Shown here in pieces: positions 8,505-14,141 of a DNA stretch of 14,164 nt. The notes below the pieces were generated by a model, which made no database searches, was not told the DNA's origin, and saw only the letters and a list, made by a program, of their open reading frames with translations. The DNA is taken from assembly GCA_016213595.1 (NCBI GenBank), contig JACRAA010000424.1, forward strand, positions 1 through 14,164, given 5' to 3'. Source of the DNA: Actinomycetota bacterium (GTDB lineage: Bacteria; Actinomycetota; Actinomycetes; Propionibacteriales; Propionibacteriaceae). The first letter of the stretch is position 1. Every line of letters begins with the position of its first letter. Made by a program: the position numbers and the translations under genes.

Positions 8505-9305
8505 TCAGCGCGCCCTCGCCGCGAGCGTACCGGCCTCGACCATGTCGGCCACCGCACGTCGTGGCTGGTGGTCACGCACCAGTGCCTCCCCGACGAGGAC
8601 GACGTCAGCCCCGGCCCTGGCGGCGTCGGCTGCGTCCGCGGGGGTGGTGAGTCCGGACTCGGCGACCTTGACGATGCCGGGCGGTACGAGCTCGGCGAGC
8701 CGGGCGAACATGCCGGGGTCGACGGACAGCGTCTTGAGGTCTCGGTTGTTCACGCCGAGCAGCACCGCGCCCGCGTCCGCCGCCCGCGACACCTCCGTGG
8801 CGGTGTGGACCTCGACCAGGCAGGTCATCCCCACCGACACGGCCAGCCGGCCGAGCGAGACGAGCTGCTCGTCGGTCAGGGCCGCGACGATCAGCAGGAT
8901 GAGGTCGGCGCCGTGCGCGCGTGCCTCCCAGACCTGGTACTCGTCGACCATGAAGTCCTTGCGCAGCACGGGGATCGACACGGACTCCCGGACGGCGTCG
9001 AGGTCCGCCAGGGACCCGGAGAACCGCCGCGCCTCGGTGAGGACGGAGATCGCCGCGGCACCACCGGCCTCGTACTCGGCGGCGAGGGCAGCGGGCTCGG
9101 GGATCTCGGCGAGATGACCCTTCGAGGGCGAGCGGCGCTTCACCTCGGCGATCACGCTCAGGCCGGGGCTGCGGAACGCGGGCATCGGGTCGAGCGCGCG
9201 AGGCCGGGCGGCGACGGCACGCTCGAGCGCGTCCAGGCTCACGACCTCCCGCCGGGCCTCCAAGTCGACCCGGACTCCCGCGACGATGTCGTCAAGAACG
9301 CTCAT
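8505..9305 (-). CDS. trpC: Indole-3-glycerol phosphate synthase
   Basis: TrpC closes the indole ring, turning carboxyphenylamino-deoxyribulose phosphate into indole-3-glycerol phosphate, the substrate of TrpA. The 266-residue TIM barrel shows IAEVKRRSPSKG (52-63) with Glu54 and Lys56, LRKDF with Lys116, LVEVH with Glu165, GVNNRDL with Asn187, and VAESG with Glu216. These are the expected catalytic and phosphate-binding positions. There is no fused TrpF domain, so phosphoribosylanthranilate isomerase must come from elsewhere; in actinobacteria this is usually the dual HisA/TrpF enzyme PriA (established knowledge, not seen here). ATG at 9305-9303 overlaps the stop of the small membrane-protein gene as ATGA. 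The open frame continues upstream to 9674, but that segment is a shadow of the neighbour and shares no family similarity. Confidence 0.97.
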   Translation of the reverse strand: MSVLDDIVAGVRVDLEARREVVSLDALERAVAARPRALDPMPAFRSPGLSVIAEVKRRSPSKGHLAEIPEPAALAAEYEAGGAAAISVLTEARRFSGSLADLDAVRESVSIPVLRKDFMVDEYQVWEARAHGADLILLIVAALTDEQLVSLGRLAVSVGMTCLVEVHTATEVSRAADAGAVLLGVNNRDLKTLSVDPGMFARLAELVPPGIVKVAESGLTTPADAADAARAGADVVLVGEALVRDHQPRRAVADMVEAGTLAARAR

Positions 9306-9613
9306 CGGTCGCCCCGCGACACGGGGTGGGCGGCTCGGGTCTCCTCCTGGTACGCGGGCTGACCGAAGCCCAGGGCCCGCAGCAGGACGGTGACGATGAG
9401 TGCCACGCCGATGATCACGAACCCTGCGACGATGACGCCGAACGAGCCGATGAAGAAACCGACCGTCCCGACCACACCCCCAGCGAGCGCGGTCATGGAA
9501 CCGGCCCAGCTTGCAGGTGAGCGGCCGTGGTAGTACTCCCGAGGCTGCCGTCTCAGGCTCGGCTCCGTCAGTGTCGACGGACGCGGAGGCTGCCTCTTGG
9601 CGACATCGCTCAT
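9302..9613 (-). CDS. HGxxPAAW-family small membrane protein in the trp operon
   Basis: This is a 103-residue protein of unknown function. A polar, basic N-terminus carries HGRSPASW (residues 29-36), a variant of the HGxxPAAW motif that names an actinobacterial family. Two hydrophobic helices follow (about 39-59 and 60-80), joined by a very short turn (a hairpin in the membrane), then a polar C-terminal tail. Homologues are commonly found beside trp genes in actinobacteria. ATG at 9613-9611 has a strong AAGGAGA (9620-9626), and the stop overlaps trpC as ATGA, so it is almost certainly translated and coupled to trpC. A role linked to tryptophan metabolism or membrane recruitment of a Trp enzyme is only inference. 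The larger Rv1610-type (TIGR02234) Trp-associated membrane protein found in other actinobacteria is absent at this position. Confidence 0.87.
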   Translation of the reverse strand: MSDVAKRQPPRPSTLTEPSLRRQPREYYHGRSPASWAGSMTALAGGVVGTVGFFIGSFGVIVAGFVIIGVALIVTVLLRALGFGQPAYQEETRAAHPVSRGDR

Positions 9614-9686
9614 CGGTTCTCTCCTTGACGATCGGTAGTGCGGTCATTGTCGTCGAACGCTGCGGCTGCGTCACCTCACAGGCTAC

Positions 9687-9757
9687 GCAGCCTCCGTAGG
9701 CAGCCCCCGTAAGCAGCCTCCGTACGGCCTCTGTACGGCCTCTGTACGCAGCTCCGT
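9687..9757. repeat. Degenerate short tandem repeat between trpE and the HGxxPAAW gene
   Basis: On the plus strand six consecutive units of 11-13 nt follow each other: GCAGCCTCCGTA (9687), GCAGCCCCCGTA (9700), GCAGCCTCCGTA (9713), CGGCCTCTGTA (9725), an exact second CGGCCTCTGTA (9736), and GCAGCTCCGT (9748). On the transcribed (minus) strand each unit reads roughly TACGGAGGCTGC, so GGAGG or GAGG cores recur without a following start codon. The repeat lies in the only sizeable gap (171 nt, 9614-9784) of the trp operon. No plausible reading frame, Trp-codon leader or T-tract terminator accompanies it. A small hairpin (AGGCT-GCGT-AGCCT on the minus strand) sits at 9680-9693. Function unknown. Confidence 0.7.
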
Positions 9758-9784
9758 GAAGGGTGGCCCACGACAGGGTCTGCG

Positions 9785-11284
9785 TCAGGTCCAGCGGCGC
9801 ATGGCGTCGGCTGCTCGTACGGCCTTGATGATCGCCGCCGCCTTGTTCTGGGTCTCGACGTCCTCGACCTCCGGTACGGAGTCGGCGACGACACCGGCCC
9901 CCGCCTGCACGTACGTCACGCCGCCCTTGATGAGGGCGGTACGGATGGCGATGGCGGTGTCGGCGTTGCCGGCGAAGTCGAAGTAGCCCACTGCGCCGCC
10001 GTACACGCCCCTCCGCGTGACCTCGAGCTCGTCGATGATCTCCATCGCACGCACCTTGGGTGCTCCGGACAGGGTCCCCGCCGGGAAGCCGGCGAGCGTG
10101 GCCTCGAGGGCTGTACGACCGGGCGCGAGCTGTCCGGTCACCTCCGCCTCGAGGTGCATCACGTGGGAGTAGCGCCGGACGTTCATGAACTCGAGAACCT
10201 TGACCGTGCCCGGGACCGAGACCCGGCCGACGTCGTTGCGGCCGAGGTCGACGAGCATGAGGTGCTCCGCGGCCTCCTTCTCGTCGGCGAGGAGCTCGGC
10301 CTCGTAGGCGGCGTCCTCGGGACCGGTCGCCCCGCGGGGCTTCGTGCCGGCGATGGGGTGGATCGTCACCGCTCCGTCGCGGACGGTGACGAGAGCCTCG
10401 GGGCTGGCGCCGACGATCGAGAAGTCCTCGAGCCGCAGGAGGTACATGTAAGGGCTGGGGTTCTGGCGGCGCAGCATCCGGTAGACGTCGAGAGGGTCGG
10501 CCTGGGTCGCGAGCTCGAACCGTTGGCTGGGGACGATCTGGAACGCCTCCCCGGCTCGGATCTGCTCGACACAGTCACGGACCATCTGGCAGTACTCGTC
10601 GGAGCTGCGCTGCCTGACCACCTCGGCCTGGGGGACGTCGACCGGCTCGGTGACGAGCGGAGCCTGGGGCTGTGCGAGCGCGCGGAGCAGTGCCTCGACC
10701 CGGCAGACCGCGTCCTCGTACGCCCAGTCGAGCCGTTCCTCGGAGTCGTCGTAGTTCACGGCGTTCGCGATGAGCCACACGTCGCCGGTGTGGTGGTCCA
10801 TGACGGCGAGGTCCCCGACGAGGAGCATCGTCAGCTCGGGGATGCCCAGGTCGTCGATGCACGAGTCGGGCAGGCGTTCGAGGCGTCGTACGACGTCGTA
10901 GCCGAGGTAGCCGACGAAGCCGGAGACGAACGGTGGCTGGCCCGGCTCCGGTGCGGTGTGCAGGGCGGTGAGCGTCGTCGCGAGCGCGGCCAAGGGGTCC
11001 GAGTCGAGCGGGAGGCCGGTCAGTGGGCGGCCCTCCCAGGTCGCCCGGCCCCGGCTCGCCGACAACGTCCCGAGCGCGTTCACCCCGATGAAAGACCAGC
11101 GCCCGAAGCTGCCGTGCTCCGCGGACTCGAGCAGGAACGTACCGGGCCGCTCGCCGCAGAGCCGGTGGTACAGGCCGGTGGCGGTGAGGCCGTCCGCCTG
11201 GACCCGGGCATGGACCGGGATGACCCGCGCCCCGGCGTCCGCCGCTGCCCGGAAGCCGTCGGCGGAGGGGACGATCGCGACCAT
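9785..11284 (-). CDS. trpE: Anthranilate synthase component I
   Basis: TrpE converts chorismate to anthranilate using ammonia delivered by the TrpG glutamine amidotransferase, which is not encoded here. The 499-residue protein has the N-terminal regulatory domain with LLES (51-54) and GRWSFIG, the region that binds feedback-inhibiting tryptophan. The C-terminal chorismate-binding domain shows HPIAGTKPRG (309-318), DLGRNDVGRV (346-355) and GTLSGAPKVRAMEII (403-417). This is anthranilate synthase rather than aminodeoxychorismate synthase, judging by the LLES motif and operon context. ATG at 11284-11282 shares one base with the hisI stop (TGATG). The open frame runs on to 11536, but that portion is a shadow of hisI. 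The gene is followed by a 171-nt gap with a tandem repeat. Confidence 0.97.
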   Translation of the reverse strand: MVAIVPSADGFRAAADAGARVIPVHARVQADGLTATGLYHRLCGERPGTFLLESAEHGSFGRWSFIGVNALGTLSASRGRATWEGRPLTGLPLDSDPLAALATTLTALHTAPEPGQPPFVSGFVGYLGYDVVRRLERLPDSCIDDLGIPELTMLLVGDLAVMDHHTGDVWLIANAVNYDDSEERLDWAYEDAVCRVEALLRALAQPQAPLVTEPVDVPQAEVVRQRSSDEYCQMVRDCVEQIRAGEAFQIVPSQRFELATQADPLDVYRMLRRQNPSPYMYLLRLEDFSIVGASPEALVTVRDGAVTIHPIAGTKPRGATGPEDAAYEAELLADEKEAAEHLMLVDLGRNDVGRVSVPGTVKVLEFMNVRRYSHVMHLEAEVTGQLAPGRTALEATLAGFPAGTLSGAPKVRAMEIIDELEVTRRGVYGGAVGYFDFAGNADTAIAIRTALIKGGVTYVQAGAGVVADSVPEVEDVETQNKAAAIIKAVRAADAMRRWT

Positions 11285-11622
11285 CAGGCGGTCCCGTCGT
11301 CCGCGAGCAGCATCTCCCCCGCGTCGAAGCAGGTGGCGGCGTTGGTGTGGCAGGCCGGGCCGACCTGGTCGACCTTGAGGAGGATCGTGTCCGCGTCGCA
11401 GTCCAGCCGTACCTCCCGCACGTGCTGGGTGTGTCCCGACGTCTCCCCCTTCACCCAGTACTCGCCGCGAGAGCGCGACCAGTACGTCGCGCGCCGGGTG
11501 GTGAGCGTGCGGCTCAGCGCCTCGTCGTCCATCCACGCGAGCATGAGGACCGCTCCGCTCGTCGCTTCCTGGACGATGGCGGGTCGCAGCGCGCCGGGAG
11601 AGTTGTCAGGCATGGCGACCAT
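11284..11622 (-). CDS. hisI: Phosphoribosyl-AMP cyclohydrolase
   Basis: HisI opens the purine ring of phosphoribosyl-AMP, the third step of histidine synthesis, and needs zinc and magnesium. The 112-residue protein has VLMLAWMDDEAL, TYWSRSRGEYWVKGETSGHTQ, and the metal-site segment DCDADTILLK...ACHTNAATCFD containing the Asp and Cys ligands. There is no fused HisE pyrophosphohydrolase domain, as is usual in actinobacteria. The N-terminus is about 10-15 residues shorter than in relatives such as the Streptomyces and Mycobacterium enzymes. ATG at 11622-11620 is chosen (GGTGG a few bases upstream); ATG at 11613-11611 is the alternative and would suit a leaderless start. As the first minus-strand gene, divergent from argA, it heads the hisI-trp-lgt cluster. 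Confidence 0.95.
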   Translation of the reverse strand: MVAMPDNSPGALRPAIVQEATSGAVLMLAWMDDEALSRTLTTRRATYWSRSRGEYWVKGETSGHTQHVREVRLDCDADTILLKVDQVGPACHTNAATCFDAGEMLLADDGTA

Positions 11623-11707
11623 TCTCGCCCACCGCACCGCTCTCGAGGTCCCCGATGCGCCCCGTGGACTGCCGTGGTCCTGGGCTGCAGCGGTCCCGTA
11701 CGGCCGG

Positions 11708-11713
11708 TACCGT
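11708..11713 (+). promoter_or_regulatory. Predicted -10 element of argA (leaderless type)
   Basis: TACCGT fits the TANNNT -10 consensus and ends 7 nt before the GTG at 11721, so transcription could begin on the start codon itself. There is no Shine-Dalgarno sequence before argA, which supports a leaderless mRNA. No convincing -35 was found. The element lies in the 98-nt divergent space shared with hisI. Confidence 0.4.
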
Positions 11714-11720
11714 GTCACGC

Positions 11721-12218
11721 GTGTCCGTGACCCTTCGACCCGCACGCACGGGCGACGTCCGAGACATCCGCCGTCTGGTCGCCCCGTACGCCGAGCGCCG
11801 CATCCTCATCGACAAGGACCCCGTCGCCTACTACGAGGGCGTGCAGCAGTTCGTCGTCGCCGAGCTCGACGGCAAGGTCGTCGGGTGCGGCGCGCTCCAT
11901 GTCTTCTGGGAGGACGTGGCCGAGGTCCGTACGGTGGCGGTGGCCGAGGACGCCCGCGGCCACGGCGTCGGGGGGATGATCGTCGACCGTCTCATCGCCG
12001 ATGCGCGCGAGCTCGGCGTCAGCCGCCTGTTCTGCCTCACGTTCGAGACCGACTTCTTCGCCCGCCACGGGTTCGTCCTCCTCGACGGCAACCCCGTGAG
12101 CCCCGAGGTCTTCAGCGAGCTCATCCGCTCGTACGACGAGGGCACCGCGGAGTTCCTCGACCTCGACCGTGCCAAGCCCAACACCCTCGGCAACACCCGC
12201 ATGTGGCTGGAGCTCTGA
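11721..12218 (+). CDS. argA: Amino-acid N-acetyltransferase (N-acetylglutamate synthase), Rv2747 type
   Basis: This 165-residue single-domain GNAT enzyme closely resembles the actinobacterial short N-acetylglutamate synthase (Rv2747), which acetylates glutamate or glutamine with acetyl-CoA to start arginine synthesis. Shared segments include KVVGCGALHVFW, EVRTVAV, the acetyl-CoA loop ARGHGVG (78-84), LFCLTFETDFFARHGF and EFLDLDRAKPNTLGN. It lacks the amino-acid kinase domain of E. coli ArgA, which is normal for this group. GTG at 11721 is preferred because of the upstream -10-like hexamer; GTG codons at 11712 and 11727 are in frame and cannot be excluded. The stop codon TGA lies in the loop of a GAGCTC hairpin. 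It is divergent from hisI and not next to other arg genes. Confidence 0.93.
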   Translation: MSVTLRPARTGDVRDIRRLVAPYAERRILIDKDPVAYYEGVQQFVVAELDGKVVGCGALHVFWEDVAEVRTVAVAEDARGHGVGGMIVDRLIADARELGVSRLFCLTFETDFFARHGFVLLDGNPVSPEVFSELIRSYDEGTAEFLDLDRAKPNTLGNTRMWLEL

Positions 12219-12225
12219 GGAGCTC
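12210..12225 (+). terminator. Hairpin spanning the argA stop codon, possible terminator
   Basis: GAGCTC-TGAG-GAGCTC forms a 6-bp stem with a 4-nt loop that contains the argA stop codon TGA. It is followed by a pyrimidine run (TCTCTCTCC) rather than a true T-tract. A wider inverted pair, GAGGAGCTC at 12217-12225 and GAGCTCCTC at 12283-12291, could form a competing structure. Termination is plausible but not established. Confidence 0.3.
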
Positions 12226-12230
12226 TCTCT

Positions 12231-12273
12231 CTCCTCCGGGTGGACGCTCTCTCGCTCCTGCGGGTGGACGCTC
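12231..12273 (+). repeat. Two-copy 24-nt-period direct repeat after argA
   Basis: CTCCTCCGGGTGGACGCTC at 12231-12249 recurs as CTCCTGCGGGTGGACGCTC at 12255-12273, 18 of 19 identical, with a 24-nt period. It lies in a strongly pyrimidine-rich (plus strand) intergenic stretch between argA and the TIGR03085 gene. No reading frame or known site is recognised in it. Confidence 0.65.
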
Positions 12274-12297
12274 CTCACGCTTGAGCTCCTCTGCTCC

Positions 12298-12365
12298 CTG
12301 CCCCTCGAACGGCCACGACACGCGCGGTCGGTACGGCGTGTCGCCACACGAACTGGCCTCTCGTC
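12298..12365 (+). repeat. Intergenic palindromic repeat, copy 1
   Basis: A 68-nt sequence that recurs in the same orientation at 13101-13168 with 58 of 68 positions identical and no gaps. It contains a perfect 8-nt inverted pair (CGACACGC at 12316-12323 and GCGTGTCG at 12336-12343) nested inside an outer pair GGCCA (12311-12315) and TGGCC (12354-12358). It lies after argA and ends 54 nt before the TIGR03085 start codon. It is not coding and resembles no named repeat family that I can identify; candidates are a REP-like dispersed repeat, a MITE remnant, or a structured RNA/terminator element. Confidence 0.75.
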
Positions 12366-12407
12366 GTGGCAAGAGGTGGAGGCGTCGGGGGTGTTCAGCC
12401 CTCTCCG

Positions 12408-12413
12408 TACTCT
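12408..12413 (+). promoter_or_regulatory. Predicted -10 element of the TIGR03085 gene (leaderless type)
   Basis: TACTCT fits TANNNT and ends 6 nt before the ATG at 12420. With no Shine-Dalgarno sequence upstream of that ATG, transcription starting at or next to the start codon is likely. No clear -35 is visible. Confidence 0.45.
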
Positions 12414-12419
12414 GGCGAC

Positions 12420-13052
12420 ATGACTTTCGCCCACACCGAACGACTCGCCCTGTGTGACGACGCCCTGAGCGCGGGACCCGACGCCCCCACTCTGGACGAG
12501 GGCTGGGCGGTAGCCGACCTCGTCGCGCACCTCTACGTCCGTGACAACGAGCCGCTGGCCGCGGCCGGGATCAGGCTCCCCCAGCTGGCCGCCCTGACAT
12601 CCCGTCGGATGAACGCCGCCTTGCAACGGTTCGGGTTCGAAGGCCTGGTCAAGGCCGTACGGACCGGGCCTGGCCGTTGGGCCCTGCTGCGACTGCCGCG
12701 GGTCGACGCGCTCGTCAACCGCACGGAGATGTTCATCCACCACGAGGACATCCGCCGAGGCTCCGGCGAGGTCCGGCCGCGGGAGCTCCCAGTCCCCGTC
12801 GAGGACGAGCTCTGGGGTTCGCTGCGGATCGCGCGGCTCGCGCTGCGCAAGGCTCCGGTGGGGATCGTCCTCGAGCGCACCGATGGCGGAGCGTCACAAC
12901 GCGTCAAGGCCGGGGACCGTACGGTCACGATCCTCGGCAAGCCCAGTGAGCTGACGCTGTGGGTCTCGGGCCGACGATCTGCCGCGGACGTACGGGTCGT
13001 GGGCGAGCCGGACGCCGTCGCGAGCCTGCAGGCCTTCGCCGCATCGACCTAG
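12420..13052 (+). CDS. TIGR03085 family metal-binding protein (DinB/MDMPI-like)
   Basis: The 210-residue protein matches the actinobacterial TIGR03085 family: an N-terminal helical DinB-like/mycothiol-dependent maleylpyruvate isomerase domain and a C-terminal SCP2-like part (about 120-205). The recognisable pattern is LDEGWAVADLVAHLYVRDNEP (split here: Trp29, His37) and FIHHEDIRR (His107, His108, Glu109, Asp110). The spaced histidines are typical metal ligands of this superfamily. Many relatives are thought to be thiol-dependent transferases using mycothiol, but the substrate of this family is unknown. ATG at 12420 begins at the conserved N-terminus; the open frame extends to 12366 but that part lacks similarity. 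The gene stands alone, bracketed by the two copies of a 68-nt repeat and convergent with the next gene. Confidence 0.88.
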   Translation: MTFAHTERLALCDDALSAGPDAPTLDEGWAVADLVAHLYVRDNEPLAAAGIRLPQLAALTSRRMNAALQRFGFEGLVKAVRTGPGRWALLRLPRVDALVNRTEMFIHHEDIRRGSGEVRPRELPVPVEDELWGSLRIARLALRKAPVGIVLERTDGGASQRVKAGDRTVTILGKPSELTLWVSGRRSAADVRVVGEPDAVASLQAFAAST

Positions 13053-13100
13053 CTGCCGGCAGTCGCGGGACGAGAGGACAAACTGGCTGCCGACGTGGCC

Positions 13101-13168
13101 CTGGCCCCCGAAAGGTCACGACACGCGCGGTCCGTACGGCATGTCGCGACGCCAAGTGGCCTCTCGTC
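13101..13168 (+). repeat. Intergenic palindromic repeat, copy 2
   Basis: Second copy of the repeat at 12298-12365, same orientation, 58/68 identical. Inner arms are CGACACGC (13119-13126) and GCATGTCG (13139-13146), one mismatch; outer arms GGTCA and TGGCC keep pairing with a wobble. The centre carries the palindrome CCGTACGG. It lies in the 149-nt space between the convergent 3' ends of the TIGR03085 and DUF559 genes, and its right end CCTCTCGTC is the inverse of GACGAGAGG at 13069-13077. The position would suit a bidirectional terminator, but there is no T-tract. Confidence 0.75.
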
Positions 13169-13201
13169 ACCCCAACAGCAGCTCCAGGCCGTCGCCCACC
13201 C

Positions 13202-14128
13202 TTATGTGAAGTTGAGCGAGCCGAGGTCGAGCTTGAGGGCGCGCGCGACCCGCACCAGGAGGCGTTGTCGACGGTGCGTCTCGAACAGGTCCTCGGCGAA
13301 CACCTCGAACACCTGGGCGCCGTGGTCACGGGCGACTGACGCGCGGTCCGCGTCCTGGCTCCGTGCTTGACGATCGGCATGCGTCGACCCCTGGTACTCG
13401 ACGACGACACGCTCCTCGTCCCAGACGAGGTCGCCCAGGAGGAGCCAGCCGCCGTCGTCATCAGAGACAGTGACGTTGAGTCGCGGTTCCGGAAAGCCGG
13501 CGTGGATGAACAGGAGCCTGGTGAGGGACTCCATGGGTGATCGGCTTCCCCGACGGATCAAGGCGAGAGCCGTTCTCAAGGTCGCCGCGCCACGCGTTCG
13601 TACTCGCCTCGCAAGCGCATCGGAGAACACCTGAGTCGGATCCCCCTCGGGCAGCCGGTTCGCGATGCTGTCCCCTACGACGAGCAGGTCACCGAACGAC
13701 AGCTCCGCGGGGACGAGCTCGCCGAGATCGCACCAGGTGTCGAGAGGCGCGACGGTACGGAGTCCCTCAGCTCGTTCGACCACTCGTTGCTCCAGCCCGC
13801 GATGTCCCGTGCATCCGGCTCGTCGAATGCGTGCGCGGGTGGTGTCGCGCATGACGTGGATGGTCGACTCGTGGGCCCGGCGCGGTAGCCAGAGGCTCCA
13901 GAGGGCCAACGCCGTCACGTGGGAGAAGGCGGTATCGGCGGGCAGCGCGACGGAGAATGTGTGAGCTCGCTCGACGGCTCCCACTGGTTCATCGAGAACG
14001 CGGGCACCGCGAGTGGGGATGTGCAGGTACGGCGAGCGCAGCTGCCCGGACGACATGCCGGCCGCCCGTCCGGAGCTGACCGAGAACGGTGAGTCGGCAA
14101 GGGTCGGGGGCAGGATCAGTGTGGTCAC
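13202..14128 (-). CDS. DUF559-type endonuclease-domain protein with AbiEi-like N-terminus
   Basis: The 308-residue protein has the layout of an abundant actinobacterial family usually called hypothetical. An N-terminal segment (about 14-45, PFSVSSGRAAGMSSGQL) resembles the winged-helix AbiEi antitoxin-like domain. A middle part has SHVTALALWSLWLP, and a C-terminal DUF559/Vsr-like domain (about 195-300) follows. In the C-terminal domain Glu200 (SPMES), Asp233 (LGDLVWD) and Glu244-x-Gln246 (VVVEYQG) fit a PD-(D/E)xK nuclease site, followed by DRxSVARDHG. Catalytic activity and DNA target are unknown, and no toxin partner gene adjoins it. GTG at 14128-14126 is chosen because it lies just before the conserved N-terminal segment; there is no Shine-Dalgarno sequence. 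Its 3' end faces the TIGR03085 gene. Confidence 0.8.
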   Translation of the reverse strand: MTTLILPPTLADSPFSVSSGRAAGMSSGQLRSPYLHIPTRGARVLDEPVGAVERAHTFSVALPADTAFSHVTALALWSLWLPRRAHESTIHVMRDTTRARIRRAGCTGHRGLEQRVVERAEGLRTVAPLDTWCDLGELVPAELSFGDLLVVGDSIANRLPEGDPTQVFSDALARRVRTRGAATLRTALALIRRGSRSPMESLTRLLFIHAGFPEPRLNVTVSDDDGGWLLLGDLVWDEERVVVEYQGSTHADRQARSQDADRASVARDHGAQVFEVFAEDLFETHRRQRLLVRVARALKLDLGSLNFT

Positions 14129-14135
14129 GCTCGGG

Positions 14136-14141
14136 ACAGTT
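14136..14141 (-). promoter_or_regulatory. Weak -10-like hexamer before the DUF559 gene
   Basis: On the minus strand AACTGT ends 7 nt before the GTG start, keeping the A at position 2 and T at position 6 of TANNNT. The spacing equals that of argA, and no Shine-Dalgarno sequence is present, so a leaderless start is possible. The window ends too close to look for a -35. Confidence 0.2.

Noticed and set aside
9687..9757. CRISPR array
   Set aside because: Units are 11-13 nt, adjacent and degenerate, with no spacers; no cas genes are present.
9614..9784. trp attenuator or leader peptide
   Set aside because: No small frame with clustered Trp codons and no hairpin followed by a T-run is present here or in the 98 nt upstream of hisI; no T-box features were recognised either.
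10154..12457. Plus-strand open frame of 767 codons opposite trpE and hisI, running across argA in another frame
   Set aside because: Antisense shadow of trpE in the same codon register; it overlaps argA out of frame and shows no family similarity.
11715..12743. Minus-strand open frame of 342 codons opposite argA and the TIGR03085 gene
   Set aside because: Antisense shadow spanning two well-supported genes and the repeat-bearing gap between them.
13053..13062. CTGCCGGCAG palindrome after the TIGR03085 stop as a terminator
   Set aside because: A 10-nt palindrome without a loop and without a following T-run cannot be called a terminator.
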